In this document: positions 27,864 to 36,852 of the stretch, piece by piece
How the letters are laid out: the number at the start of each line of letters is the position of its first letter
Position numbering within the stretch: the first letter of the stretch is position 1
Origin: Pseudomonas sp. GV085
GTDB taxonomy: Bacteria > Pseudomonadota > Gammaproteobacteria > Pseudomonadales > Pseudomonadaceae
Direction: 5' to 3'
DNA length: 64,000 bases
Assembly (NCBI RefSeq): GCF_003050925.1
Contig: NZ_QAOV01000001.1
Coordinates: forward strand, 759,457-823,456
Translations under genes and position numbers: made by a program
The notes under the pieces: generated by a model
The model's input: the letters and a program-made list of their open reading frames with translations, nothing else
Told to the model about the DNA's origin: nothing
Database searches by the model: none

Positions 27864-28978
27864 ATGTTTTATTGATTAATATTTCTCTTGATGCACAGCG
27901 TGGGGGAGGGACTGCGGAACGCACAAGACACTTAGCCAATACCCTTGCGGATAAAGGCTGTCGTTGTGAAGTCATCGCGATGTCCGGTGATTCCTGGCAA
28001 TCAGAATTTAATACTCGAGGTGTTAAAACCTACATTACTGGAAAAATTGGTCAACACTTTCCAATCCCATTGGTCAATTTTATGCGTCTGTGGAAAGCGG
28101 TGAAGTCTGCTGACATTATCCATATCATGGGCTATTGGAATTTATTGAGCATTATTACCGGCTTCTTCGCCTGGATCGCGCGGACTCCTTATGTACTTTG
28201 CCCCGCGGGTGAGTTTGCTTCCATCGGAAAGCCTAGTCCAGTTAAGAAGCTGTTTCATTTGTTGCTTGGTAAATCACTTATAAAAAGGGCGTCGGGATTT
28301 ATTGCAATTACTCAGTTAGAGCGAGTACTAATTGCAGAACTTACGGGCTTTTTGCCGGATCGTATCCCGGTGTTTCCGAATGGGGTGGCGGAGCCCGCGT
28401 TAACCCCAATACGTACACTGCAGAATCTGCCCGAAGAGCCGTATATTTTATTTATGGGTAGGCTTGCCCCTGTCAAAGGCCCTGATTTGCTTATTAAAGC
28501 CTATCTCTCTACAAAGGCAGCCCACCATTATCCATTAGTGCTTGCCGGGCCAGACTTCGGAATGCAAGCCGAGCTTGAGGCCTGTTTGATTGGTCATGAA
28601 ATAGCTCATCAGGTTCATTTTATTGGATTTCTCAATGAGGCCCAACGGAATGAAGCTTATCAACATGCATTGATGCTTGTCATTCCCTCCAGATCGGAAG
28701 CCATGTCACTTGTTGCTCTGGAAGCAGGAATCACAGGTTTGCCGGTATTGCTGACAAATACATGTGGCTTTGACGAAGTACAGACGATCAACGGGGGAAG
28801 AGTAGTCGAGCCGACAGCCGCTGGTATCAGTAGAGGGCTTCAGGTCATGTTTTCAGAGATCGACGATTTGACGCTTAAAGGGCAACGACTTAAGTCGTTT
28901 GTAATCGACCATTATAGTTGGCATGTAATTGTAACTAATATGGTCGACTATTTTGAAGGTTTTAGTCAGGATAATTAG
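27860..28978 (+). CDS. Glycosyltransferase family 4 enzyme
   Basis: 372 residues. The N terminus MNVLLINISLDAQRGGGTAE holds the glycine-rich loop; the C-terminal domain has FMGRLAPVKGPDLLIKAY, the HFIGFL strand and PSRSEAMSLVALEAGITGLP with the GT4 E-x7-E pattern. It is likely a cytoplasmic O-unit transferase. It is coupled to the SDR gene before it. It converges on wzy, with which it overlaps by four bases at the stop codons. Confidence 0.85.
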   Translation: MNVLLINISLDAQRGGGTAERTRHLANTLADKGCRCEVIAMSGDSWQSEFNTRGVKTYITGKIGQHFPIPLVNFMRLWKAVKSADIIHIMGYWNLLSIITGFFAWIARTPYVLCPAGEFASIGKPSPVKKLFHLLLGKSLIKRASGFIAITQLERVLIAELTGFLPDRIPVFPNGVAEPALTPIRTLQNLPEEPYILFMGRLAPVKGPDLLIKAYLSTKAAHHYPLVLAGPDFGMQAELEACLIGHEIAHQVHFIGFLNEAQRNEAYQHALMLVIPSRSEAMSLVALEAGITGLPVLLTNTCGFDEVQTINGGRVVEPTAAGISRGLQVMFSEIDDLTLKGQRLKSFVIDHYSWHVIVTNMVDYFEGFSQDN

Positions 28979-30507
28979 AGTGCTTGTTGATGTAAAGAGT
29001 TGATGGAATGCTTTTGTTTATTTAGTATCCTTCTCAGCACTATTAACCCTATAAGAAAAGCGGTTATCTCAATCGCGAAAAATAGAAATGCTCTGGGGAA
29101 ATTAATTTGCACTATCAAGTATGCCATTCCAACGCCAACAGTAGCACTTGTCATAACATTATTCAGTAACCGTGTAGCGGCAAGCTCGATGCTATAACCC
29201 AAGAAGAATAATAGTGCCATGCCAGCAAAAAGCACGAGATGATTGCCGCTGTAATACAGTACTGCTATAGGACCAGGGATTGTCATGAATGTGAAATTTT
29301 CTAATCTTTCATACTGTGCATTAGATATTCGCTGATATATTGCTTGTGTGCCTTGTGCTGGATCTTCTTTTAAGCCTCTCATAAAAAGATCTAAATTCAG
29401 GTGATGGTTGCTCGTTACTGCTAAAACTCCTTCAGCGCCAATCCATCGGTCTACGATTAGCTTGCTCAATTCGTTTGCGATTCGTTTGAACTTCAGTTCG
29501 AGTGACAGTTGATGCGAGGCGACGTATGGTTCTGGGGTGACGTCGTGTATTAAAGCTTTTTCGGATAATTTCAACGATGTCCCGGATTCTTCCAGATTTC
29601 CTTTCACGATGGTTTTTTCTGTATAAGGTACTGCCTTTGCAAACGAAGAAAGGCGGTCGACTGATACGGAAATTATCGAAAATGCAAACAATAAAGCTGT
29701 CGTCGAAAAAATCTTTATCCAGCCAATTTTTGATATGTTCCACTCTAATTTTCTCCCTTGTATCAGGTAAGCAATAAAAGGGGCCGAAACATGAAGGATC
29801 ATTTGTGCACGACTGCCCATCGAAATTGATGTCAGTGCACCCTCAATAATGACGATATAAAAAAGCATGTTCGGAGTTAATTTTCCGCTTTTTACCAACC
29901 AGTAAGCCAAGGTGAAAAGAGCAATAGAGTTTCCCCAGGCGACCATGAAGGAAAAGACTACGTAAATATAACTATTTAGCTTTAAAGTTGGTTCGTATCC
30001 AACTTTTATAATTGAATAGTAATAGTTAAAAATTAGAGAGGCAATTGTGAAGATGATTGCCATGCCCAAGAGTGTTGATAAGAGCTTTGTGTTTATATTG
30101 GTTTCTAGTTCCTTTCTTTTTTGCAAGCCGGCCACGACAATGAAGTAGCAGATAAGCAGCGCGCTAAATGCTGTGATCAACACTACAATGGCGTTGTTCC
30201 ATGCAGCTGGCGATTCATCAAAGCTTCCTATAGGCTCAATGAAATTGTTTCCAATGAGCAAGTGTAAAGTGATTTTTGCCCAGCAACCTAAAATCAAAAA
30301 AGAAAATAGAAAAAATATGAAGTAGCTTTTCGGTCGATTTTTAATCGTGGCATATATTATAGTAATGCTCAACGTGCAATAGGTTGCGAATAAAGCGATC
30401 ATGCCTGGGTAATAGAAACCTGCCCATATGCTAAGTAAAGTCGCCGTGGCGACAATCCATGTTGTTGTCGCTTTATTATCAAAATAGCCTTCTGAGGTAC
30501 TGTTCAT
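28975..30507 (-). CDS. wzy: O-antigen polymerase Wzy-like membrane protein
   Basis: 510 residues with about a dozen hydrophobic spans and a large hydrophilic loop in the last third, the profile of Wzy polymerases that join O-units in the periplasm. Sequence motifs in this family are poor, so the call rests on topology and on location: it follows a GT2 gene and a Wzx-like gene in one reverse-strand run. Its ATG overlaps the GT2 stop by four bases. AT-rich codon use is common in wzy genes and suggests transfer. Confidence 0.75.
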   Translation of the reverse strand: MNSTSEGYFDNKATTTWIVATATLLSIWAGFYYPGMIALFATYCTLSITIIYATIKNRPKSYFIFFLFSFLILGCWAKITLHLLIGNNFIEPIGSFDESPAAWNNAIVVLITAFSALLICYFIVVAGLQKRKELETNINTKLLSTLLGMAIIFTIASLIFNYYYSIIKVGYEPTLKLNSYIYVVFSFMVAWGNSIALFTLAYWLVKSGKLTPNMLFYIVIIEGALTSISMGSRAQMILHVSAPFIAYLIQGRKLEWNISKIGWIKIFSTTALLFAFSIISVSVDRLSSFAKAVPYTEKTIVKGNLEESGTSLKLSEKALIHDVTPEPYVASHQLSLELKFKRIANELSKLIVDRWIGAEGVLAVTSNHHLNLDLFMRGLKEDPAQGTQAIYQRISNAQYERLENFTFMTIPGPIAVLYYSGNHLVLFAGMALLFFLGYSIELAATRLLNNVMTSATVGVGMAYLIVQINFPRAFLFFAIEITAFLIGLIVLRRILNKQKHSINSLHQQAL

Positions 30508-31415
30508 TTTTTTACCGATCCGGATCTACAAATACCGATTACGTAGCTGATCATCTTGCGAGAAAATATTGATGAGGGACTTAGTGTTGCGGCCCGAAAC
30601 ATCTGCTTTAAACTGATGAGGTAACGGCCGGAGAAACCGTGCATGAATCCTGATAGCAGATAGGCGTTTGCCATAGCCCTTTTTTTCCAGCGAAGAAACC
30701 TTTTGGGTAAACCATTTGTATTGTAAAAATCTCTAATAACGGTAACTGGCTCATCTGAACGTTGCGCACTGGAGGGGTTATAGGTAGTTGACCCAGAGTG
30801 AATGCGAAAATCTGCTAGCGCCTCTGGGACGCGGATGAATGGGCCGTGTTGACAAAAACGCAGAAAAAAGTCCATGTCCGGAATGTTTCTTAACCCAGTA
30901 TTCCAGTCGCCTACTAGCGCCCATGTTGTCCGTTTGAATAGCGCGCCTGGGCCAGGTAAACATTGGAAATTGGCGATGAGCAGATTTTCAGAATATTCGG
31001 GGGCTGTAATGGTTCTAACATAATTTGAGTCTTCGTCGATTACGCAAAAGTCCGGGTATGCCAATACTGCTTCAGGTGACAACGCCATTCGAGAGACCAT
31101 CGTCTCGATTGCAGTAGGGTGTAATCTGTCATCAGCACTTAGATAACCCAACAAATCGCCGGAACTTTGTTTCCATCCGAAATTCATGGCAGCGCTTTGT
31201 CCAGCATTTTCCTGTCTGAAATGCGAAAACTGCATAGGATGATTTTTCAGCAAATTCGGAGTGTCATCGGTTGATCCATCATCAACCACAATCAGTTCGA
31301 TATTTTGATAGGTTTGTTTTTTGACGCTATCAATTGCATCCAGCAAATATCGAGCAGTATTGTACGTGGGGATGACAATAGTGACTTTCGGCAGTGTCGT
31401 CATTTTATCGTCCAT
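30504..31415 (-). CDS. Glycosyltransferase family 2 enzyme
   Basis: 303 residues with the GT-A fold. VTIVIPTYNTARYLLDAIDS opens the domain, IELIVVDDGSTDD binds nucleotide, and GYLSADDRLHP is the DxD-like metal site. It should add one residue of the O-unit in the cytoplasm. ATG 31415 is preferred; a Met four codons later is the alternative. Ten bases separate it from wzx upstream, and it overlaps wzy downstream. Confidence 0.87.
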   Translation of the reverse strand: MDDKMTTLPKVTIVIPTYNTARYLLDAIDSVKKQTYQNIELIVVDDGSTDDTPNLLKNHPMQFSHFRQENAGQSAAMNFGWKQSSGDLLGYLSADDRLHPTAIETMVSRMALSPEAVLAYPDFCVIDEDSNYVRTITAPEYSENLLIANFQCLPGPGALFKRTTWALVGDWNTGLRNIPDMDFFLRFCQHGPFIRVPEALADFRIHSGSTTYNPSSAQRSDEPVTVIRDFYNTNGLPKRFLRWKKRAMANAYLLSGFMHGFSGRYLISLKQMFRAATLSPSSIFSRKMISYVIGICRSGSVKK

Positions 31416-31425
31416 GTGGATTCTC

Positions 31426-32775
31426 TTAGTGAAAATAGGATTGGCTGAATTTGATTGTTGATTTAAAGTTGGCAGTTGTTTTCAGGTTGAATATTCGATT
31501 TACATAATGAATCATCAGGGCTGACTGAATAATACTGCCCGAGCTATAAACGATAGCTAATCCAATTATGCCGAAATATATGAATGCCGCACTTCCTCCG
31601 GCGATCATCAGTACACCGCTGACAATAGAGATTCGCATGGTAATATGTTGTTTTTGCAACATGACCAAGACCATGCCGGCGGTTCCAGCGAAGGTCTGAA
31701 TAACTTGAGCGAAGCCGAGAATGATAAATAGAAAGTAAGCTTCTGAATACTCTTCTGGCCAAGCCATTGCAATAATGAGTTGACCTAAAATGGCGAATAA
31801 TAGATAGCCCGTAATTGCCATTCCCGTTGCTACACCCGCACCGATACCCATCACTTTTTGCAAGTAACGTTTTTTTCGTCGAACCCACAGACGCCCAATT
31901 GATGGTGCGATGACTGTATTGACTACTGCCAAGGGAATTATCACCAAGATAGCAAGCCGTGATGCCAGGCCATAGATTGCTACGTCAGCGGTGCTGCCAA
32001 AGAAAACAATGATCCACAAGTCTGCTTGAGCTATGATAAATAGCACGCTTGTGGTGGTAAGGTTAGGTATGGTTTGCCACAATATTTCGGAATAACTTAC
32101 AGTTTCTTTGGTTTCCCCATCATGAGTATTGTGCCAGCGCCACAGGGAATATCCACCCAGTAATGCGGTACATAAAACACCAAGAACTCCCGAAAAGAGA
32201 AGGGTGTCCAATGAAAGTGTTATCTTTGACTGCCAGGCAATAATGACGGCAGCAGCGCTGGCGACAGCAGTACCAACCACCAGGAAACTCGCCTGAACAA
32301 AGTGTCCTAAAACCCGGTGTTGCTCGGATAGTAAAGTTACCGTGGCAGCTAACATCATACTGATTGAGATAAGTGGTGCTAATTTCTGCAGCGCGCCTGT
32401 CAACTCTGAGTGCAACAGGTTTTCCAGTACCGTTAGAGTTATCAAAAAAGTAACCGCGAACAGGCTTGCCGCTGAGCATCCAATGATTAAAGTGCGCCGT
32501 AAAGTTTGCTTTACCCTGGCAGTGTCTTTATCACCGATGGCTCTGGAGATAATAGCTGGCGCTGTAATGCTTAAACCTAACTGACCCAAAGTGGCAAGCG
32601 CTGCTATTATGGATTGGCACAAAAAAAACAAGCCCACGGACTCTTGCTTCATAGTGAGTGGCAGTAGAATTCCGGTCAGGGCCCCCGTACCAAGCAGGAG
32701 AAATCGACCGACGATGGCTGCAGCACTCGCAGCCACTGGAGAGGATAGAGCGCTGATATTTTTCTTCGCAGTCAT
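31426..32775 (-). CDS. wzx: O-antigen flippase Wzx-like membrane protein
   Basis: 449 residues with about twelve membrane spans and the N-terminal layout of the polysaccharide exporter (MATE/MOP) family: LLLGTGALTGILLPLTMKQE then LFFLCQSIIAAL. It would flip lipid-linked O-units across the inner membrane. It heads the reverse-strand wzx-GT2-wzy group. It is the only flippase in the window, so unit 1 would depend on it or on a gene elsewhere. Confidence 0.8.
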   Translation of the reverse strand: MTAKKNISALSSPVAASAAAIVGRFLLLGTGALTGILLPLTMKQESVGLFFLCQSIIAALATLGQLGLSITAPAIISRAIGDKDTARVKQTLRRTLIIGCSAASLFAVTFLITLTVLENLLHSELTGALQKLAPLISISMMLAATVTLLSEQHRVLGHFVQASFLVVGTAVASAAAVIIAWQSKITLSLDTLLFSGVLGVLCTALLGGYSLWRWHNTHDGETKETVSYSEILWQTIPNLTTTSVLFIIAQADLWIIVFFGSTADVAIYGLASRLAILVIIPLAVVNTVIAPSIGRLWVRRKKRYLQKVMGIGAGVATGMAITGYLLFAILGQLIIAMAWPEEYSEAYFLFIILGFAQVIQTFAGTAGMVLVMLQKQHITMRISIVSGVLMIAGGSAAFIYFGIIGLAIVYSSGSIIQSALMIHYVNRIFNLKTTANFKSTIKFSQSYFH

Positions 32776-33303
32776 TTATTGAGATTTCGCAGCAGGTCAT
32801 AATGCAGCTGCCGATTTTCACGTTTTTTCAATGCCCTGTCTACAGCCAGGGTCCTCCAGTTCTAACCGATCGGCGGAAGCTGTGATTTCTGCCGTGGCTG
32901 ACCAAACTTGCTTGCCTGGAAGATGCAAGGGTTGGTGACTCGGCAATCAATGAGCTATTTTAGCAACGCTAAAGGGGGCGGAATCAGTTCCATCCACTGC
33001 CTTTTCACGGAGCGCTACCTGGTTTCAATCGTGCCATTGACCTATTGATGATGCATCTTCTCAAGAAGTTGCACGCGACTCTTATAGTTAAACTATCTGT
33101 TTGTATTTAATGTTCCGCTATTGCTGGATAATTTATTCGAAGTGATTGGCGATTTAAATAAATTTTGTTGAGAGACTCTTCGCTCATCACGCAGCTGCTG
33201 GAATCGTACTGCCAGCTCCGGTGTTTACATTGACAAAATGTTATTTGGTCAAGTTCCTTCATCTCGACCTTTGATTGTTTCATTTTTCGCAACAGACGCA
33301 TTC
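32776..33303. other. Intergenic region between wzx and the broken comEA
   Basis: About 530 bases that must carry the start signal for the reverse-strand wzx group. A short reverse-strand frame (33107-33373) shows no family features and overlaps the comEA leader. Nothing else could be supported. Confidence 0.4.
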
Positions 33304-33330
33304 TTGACATTCTCCCACGGCGCCTGATTT
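33304..33330 (+). promoter_or_regulatory. Promoter remnant before the second comEA
   Basis: TTGACA (33304-33309) and TGATTT (33325-33330) occupy the positions of the comEA promoter in unit 1, with a spacer of 15. Confidence 0.35.
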
Positions 33331-33363
33331 GAGGAGCGGCATTCAGAAATGCTGCTTCTTCAA
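33328..33363 (+). promoter_or_regulatory. 5'-UTR hairpin before the second comEA
   Basis: GCATT pairs with AATGC, extended by GAGGAGCG with CTGCTTCTTC through wobble pairs. It matches the unit 1 hairpin in place and outer stem while differing in the inner stem. Confidence 0.45.
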
Positions 33364-33385
33364 CCGATGTCATGGAGTGCCATTT

Positions 33386-33672
33386 ATGCGTGCGGGCTAT
33401 TTCTACTCCCAGGTTTTGCCTTGCTTGCCAGCGCCTCTTTTACCGCTAAGGCAGAGCCTGCAGCGAATCCGCAATCCGGCACAGTGGATCTTGGCAGGGC
33501 CGATGCGCCGGCTTTGCGGTGTGAGTTAACCGGTGTAGGGGAGACCAAGGCTCTGGCGATTGTTGCGTATCGCGAAAGTATTGGTCTGTTTGTGTCCGAC
33601 GAGTTGTTCGAAGTGAAGGGTATCGACAAGGCCCTTCCAGATAAGAATCGCGAGAAGTCCCGGTTGAACTAA
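33386..33672 (+). pseudogene. comEA: comEA, frameshifted second copy
   Basis: Starts MRAGYFYSQV like the intact gene. One extra base then moves the remainder to another frame, which reads FALLASASFTAKAEPAANP, LRCELTGVGETKALAIVAYR and LFEVKGIDKALPDKNRE. Conserved glycines of the HhH motif are replaced (GIG to GID) and one residue is lost in SVDEL. It marks the right border of unit 2. Confidence 0.85.
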
Positions 33673-33692
33673 GCTTGTAAATGAGTCTTGGA

Positions 33693-33717
33693 GGCCGGTC
33701 ATTGACCGGCCTTTTTT
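33693..33717 (+). terminator. Terminator after the second comEA
   Basis: GGCCGGTCA pairs with TGACCGGCC at 33693-33710, followed by TTTTTT. Confidence 0.88.
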
Positions 33718-33880
33718 AATTTTTGGTGACTGCAGCGAGCTTTGACTTCTGTCTGCAATTTAAAAATTACGACTGTAATATACTATATTAAATTATGTGT
33801 ATAATAAATATGCGGGCCGTCCGGCGAGGCTGAGATTCAGGCGCTTATCTATCCCTTTGGCATCTTCCAGGAGCCAAGTC

Positions 33881-34485
33881 ATGACGTCCATTCAGTCCCA
33901 AGGCACCGCCGTCATCACTGGTGCTTCTTCCGGTATCGGTGCGATTTACGCGCAACGGTTAGCAGCGCGAGGTTTTGAGTTGTTGCTGATTGCTCGTGAC
34001 CAAGAGCGGCTTGAAGCCGTGGCAAGCGCGTTGCGCAATGCTCCTGGGGCTCAGGTGGAAGGTACTCCAGGCAGATCTGACGCAGAAGGACGAGGTGCTG
34101 AAACTTGAACAGCGTCTGCGCAGCGATTCGAGCATCAGCCTTTTGCTGAACAAAGCCGGCGTGGCCGCGGATGGCTTGTTGGCCAATGCCGATACCGATC
34201 AACTGGAGCGAATGATTCAGTTGAATGTTACAACGGTGACGCAATTGGCATCGGCCGCGGCGGCGGCCTTGCCAAGGCGGGCCTGGGGTGACGCACACCG
34301 AAATCCGGGAGCGCTCCGGTATAGATGCTTCGCCGATTCCGACCAAGATAGTCATGGAAGCGCGAGATGGTCGAAGTGGCACTGTCGGGTCTGGATCAGG
34401 GCGAGTTGGTCACCATTCCTTCACTACCTGATGCCGCCGACTGAGATGCCTTTGTTGTGGCACGGCATGTGATGGCCCCCAATCG
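33881..34485 (+). pseudogene. Short-chain dehydrogenase pseudogene
   Basis: Begins [20 protein letters not shown], a classical SDR nucleotide-binding motif. The frame breaks near 34060 and continues as [20 protein letters not shown] and NKAGVAADGLLANADTDQLE. A gap near 34275 removes the catalytic SxxxYxxxK part. The end reads THTEIRERSGIDASPIPTKI and SLPDAAD, where a TGA replaces Trp before DAFVVARHVMAPN. At least three lesions, so inactive. Its neighbours suggest it once worked with the fabF-like gene. Confidence 0.85.
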
Positions 34486-34548
34486 TTCTAAAGTAAAGCC
34501 GCTGCGAGTTACAAATGAAACGCCCCTAATTGACTGAGGTATTGCGGT

Positions 34549-35823
34549 ATGAATTATCGTCGTGTAGTTGTAACGGGCATGGGCCTGGTGTCGCCGCTGG
34601 GGTGCGGTGTCGAAGCGGTCTGGGAGCGGCTGCTGGCCGGGCGTTCCGGGCTGCGTAATCTTGCGCAAGAGGTGGTTGCCGATCTGCCGGCCAAGGTTGG
34701 GGGGACGGTGCAGACGCTGGCCGATGATCCTGAAGCAGGGTTCGATCCGGACCTCGCAACCCCACCCAAAGAACAGAAGAAAATGGATCGCTTCATCCTG
34801 TTCGCCATGGAAGCCGCGCGTCAGGCGCTGGAGCAGGCCGGCTGGCAAGCGCTGGACGTCATTGCCCAGGAGCGCACAGCCACCATCATCGGTTCAGGCG
34901 TAGGTGGTTTTGGTGCGATTGCCGACGCGGTGCGCACCACCGATAGTCGTGGTCCGAAACGTTTGTCTCCATTCACTATCCCTTCATTTCTGGTCAACCT
35001 CGCGGCAGGTCACGTATCGATCCAGCATGGCTTCAAAGGGCCATTAGGCGCGCCGGTCACGGCATGTGCCGCCGGGGTTCAGGCGATTGGCGATGCGGCG
35101 CGGTTGATTCGCGCGGGTGAAGCGGATATCGCGGTGTGCGGTGGTGCGGAAGCGGCGATCGATCGGGTCAGTCTTGCCGGGTTTGCGGCTGCTCGTGCCT
35201 TGTCCAGCGCTTACAACGAAACGCCTGAGCGTGCTTCGCGACCTTTCGACAGTGGTCGCGATGGCTTTGTCATGGGAGAAGGGGCCGGGCTGCTGGTCAT
35301 CGAGTCTCTGGAACACGCGCTGGCTCGCGGCGCTCAGCCGCTGGCGGAACTCGTCGGCTACGGCACCAGTGCAGATGCCTATCACCTGACCGCGGGCCCC
35401 GAGGATGGCAGTGGTGCGCGGCGAGCGATGTCGTTGGCATTGGCACAGGCCGGTGTTTCACCGGCTCAGGTTCAGCATCTGAATGCTCATGCAACCTCGA
35501 CTCCGGTGGGTGATCTGGGTGAGCTGGCGGCAATCAAGGCGTTGTTCGGTGCGCAAAACGGCATCGCCGTGACATCGACCAAGTCGGCGACCGGGCATTT
35601 GCTCGGTGCCGCGGGTGGGCTCGAAGCGATCTTTACGCTGCTGGCGATTCGTGACCAGATCGTGCCGGCGACTCTCAATTTCGAGAACCCGGACCCTGCC
35701 ACTGAAGGTGTCGACATCGTTCATGGTAACGCGCGGCCGATGGCCATCGAATACGCGCTGTCCAACGGCTTCGGATTTGGCGGGGTCAATGCCAGTGTGC
35801 TGTTCAAGCGTTGGCAGGGTTAA
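34549..35823 (+). CDS. fabF: Beta-ketoacyl-ACP synthase II-like enzyme
   Basis: A 424-residue thiolase-fold condensing enzyme that extends acyl chains on ACP. It begins RRVVVTGMGLVSPLG. The catalytic triad is visible: Cys173 in VTACAAG, His314 in NAHATST and His350 in SATGHLLG. It is not in a fab operon with acpP; a dead SDR gene lies before it and a TetR gene is convergent after it. It is therefore likely a second FabF (fabF2-type) with a special or regulated role. It overlaps the TetR gene by three bases. Confidence 0.92.
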   Translation: MNYRRVVVTGMGLVSPLGCGVEAVWERLLAGRSGLRNLAQEVVADLPAKVGGTVQTLADDPEAGFDPDLATPPKEQKKMDRFILFAMEAARQALEQAGWQALDVIAQERTATIIGSGVGGFGAIADAVRTTDSRGPKRLSPFTIPSFLVNLAAGHVSIQHGFKGPLGAPVTACAAGVQAIGDAARLIRAGEADIAVCGGAEAAIDRVSLAGFAAARALSSAYNETPERASRPFDSGRDGFVMGEGAGLLVIESLEHALARGAQPLAELVGYGTSADAYHLTAGPEDGSGARRAMSLALAQAGVSPAQVQHLNAHATSTPVGDLGELAAIKALFGAQNGIAVTSTKSATGHLLGAAGGLEAIFTLLAIRDQIVPATLNFENPDPATEGVDIVHGNARPMAIEYALSNGFGFGGVNASVLFKRWQG

Positions 35824-36377
35824 TCCTGTGAGTGTTTGAGGTGATTGCGTGCGATGTCGAGTATCCGTTGGGCAAACTCGGCGTCGGCGACGCTGCGCGA
35901 TAACAGCAAGGCGCCGACCAGCGTCGACATGATGACGATGCTGCGGTCGGCGGTGCGCTCTCCGTCGAGGGTGTGCTGGATCTGATCGAGTCGCGCCTGG
36001 AGCACGACGTCGCTGGTTGGGCTCGGTTGCCCACGCAGCCCGAGTTCCGAAGAAATGGTCAGCAGCGGGCAGCCCTCCTGAGGCGAGGTTTGATGCCATT
36101 CGGACAGGTAGGTGTCGATGAAGGTTTCGAGTGGGTGTTCCTCGGCGAAGATTTGCGCGCACAACTGGTCGACCTGTACGCCAGCCTCTTGCAAGGCTTT
36201 CTCCACCAGTTCGTCTTTGGACTTGAAGTGTGAGTAAAAGCCACCGTGGGTCAAACCCAGTGCCTTCATCAGGGGTTGCAGCCCGGTTGCGCCGATACCG
36301 TCGCGTCGAAATCGCGCTGAAGCTTCCCTGATTATGCGTTGGTGAGTCTGGGCTTTATGGTCCTGCGAATAACGCAT
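35820..36377 (-). CDS. TetR-family transcriptional regulator
   Basis: 185 residues. The N-terminal helix-turn-helix is typical: QRIIREASARFRRDGIGATG, then LMKALGLTHGGFYSHFKSKD. The C-terminal ligand domain is divergent. ATG 36377 (MRYSQDHKAQ) fits the family; the open frame extends to 36488. It is convergent with the fabF-like gene, so control of that gene is possible but not shown. Confidence 0.88.
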   Translation of the reverse strand: MRYSQDHKAQTHQRIIREASARFRRDGIGATGLQPLMKALGLTHGGFYSHFKSKDELVEKALQEAGVQVDQLCAQIFAEEHPLETFIDTYLSEWHQTSPQEGCPLLTISSELGLRGQPSPTSDVVLQARLDQIQHTLDGERTADRSIVIMSTLVGALLLSRSVADAEFAQRILDIARNHLKHSQD

Positions 36378-36514
36378 CTGATATCTCCGCATCAATGCGG
36401 CCCATATTAACCAATGAAAATTGCATGGTGACTGTACTTCTACTTCTAAAAAGCATGCAGATGCTTCGATATGGCTACAAAGCAGCATGATTTAAGGAGA
36501 TTCCACACAAAAAC

Positions 36515-36541
36515 AAACCCCGCCGTTACAGGCGGGGTTTT
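36515..36541 (-). terminator. Terminator, mainly for the DUF2897-like gene
   Basis: AAACCCCGCC (36515-36524), GTTACA loop, GGCGGGGTTT (36531-36540). Symmetric, with A and T runs, so it can act on both strands. It lies just past the stop of the gene at 36545. Confidence 0.85.
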
Positions 36542-36544
36542 CAG

Positions 36545-36712
36545 TCAGCGGTCCTGCGCTTCCTTGGCGTCCATTTCCGCATTGCGTTCGGCGACGCGCT
36601 TACGTTGCTCTTCGGTCAGTTCGACCTTGTTGGCGGTGTCGCGCAGCAGCATCAGACCACCAACGATCGAGCCGATGGCAACGACCAGAATCAGCCAGGC
36701 ATACCAGGGCAT
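36545..36712 (-). CDS. DUF2897-like small membrane protein
   Basis: 55 residues: one N-terminal membrane span (MPWYAWLILVVAIGSIVGGL), then a charged helix (ELTEEQRKRVAERNAEMDAK). This is the layout of DUF2897 proteins; function unknown. ATG 36712 was chosen; the longer frame to 36772 adds unlikely residues. Confidence 0.75.
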   Translation of the reverse strand: MPWYAWLILVVAIGSIVGGLMLLRDTANKVELTEEQRKRVAERNAEMDAKEAQDR

Positions 36713-36852
36713 AGGGCTCTCCTTGAAAAGCAGGCGGTCGACGAGGGTTCGCCAACCGATCATGCATACCATTTTGAGTGATGGGGTTTCATCGCAGTTC
36801 CATCGCTATCACCTCATTCTATGCCCGTTGTTCAAGGTTCACTCAAACGCTT

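Noticed and set aside
33107..33373. 88-codon reverse frame between wzx and comEA
   Set aside because: No motif; it overlaps the comEA promoter and hairpin on the other strand.
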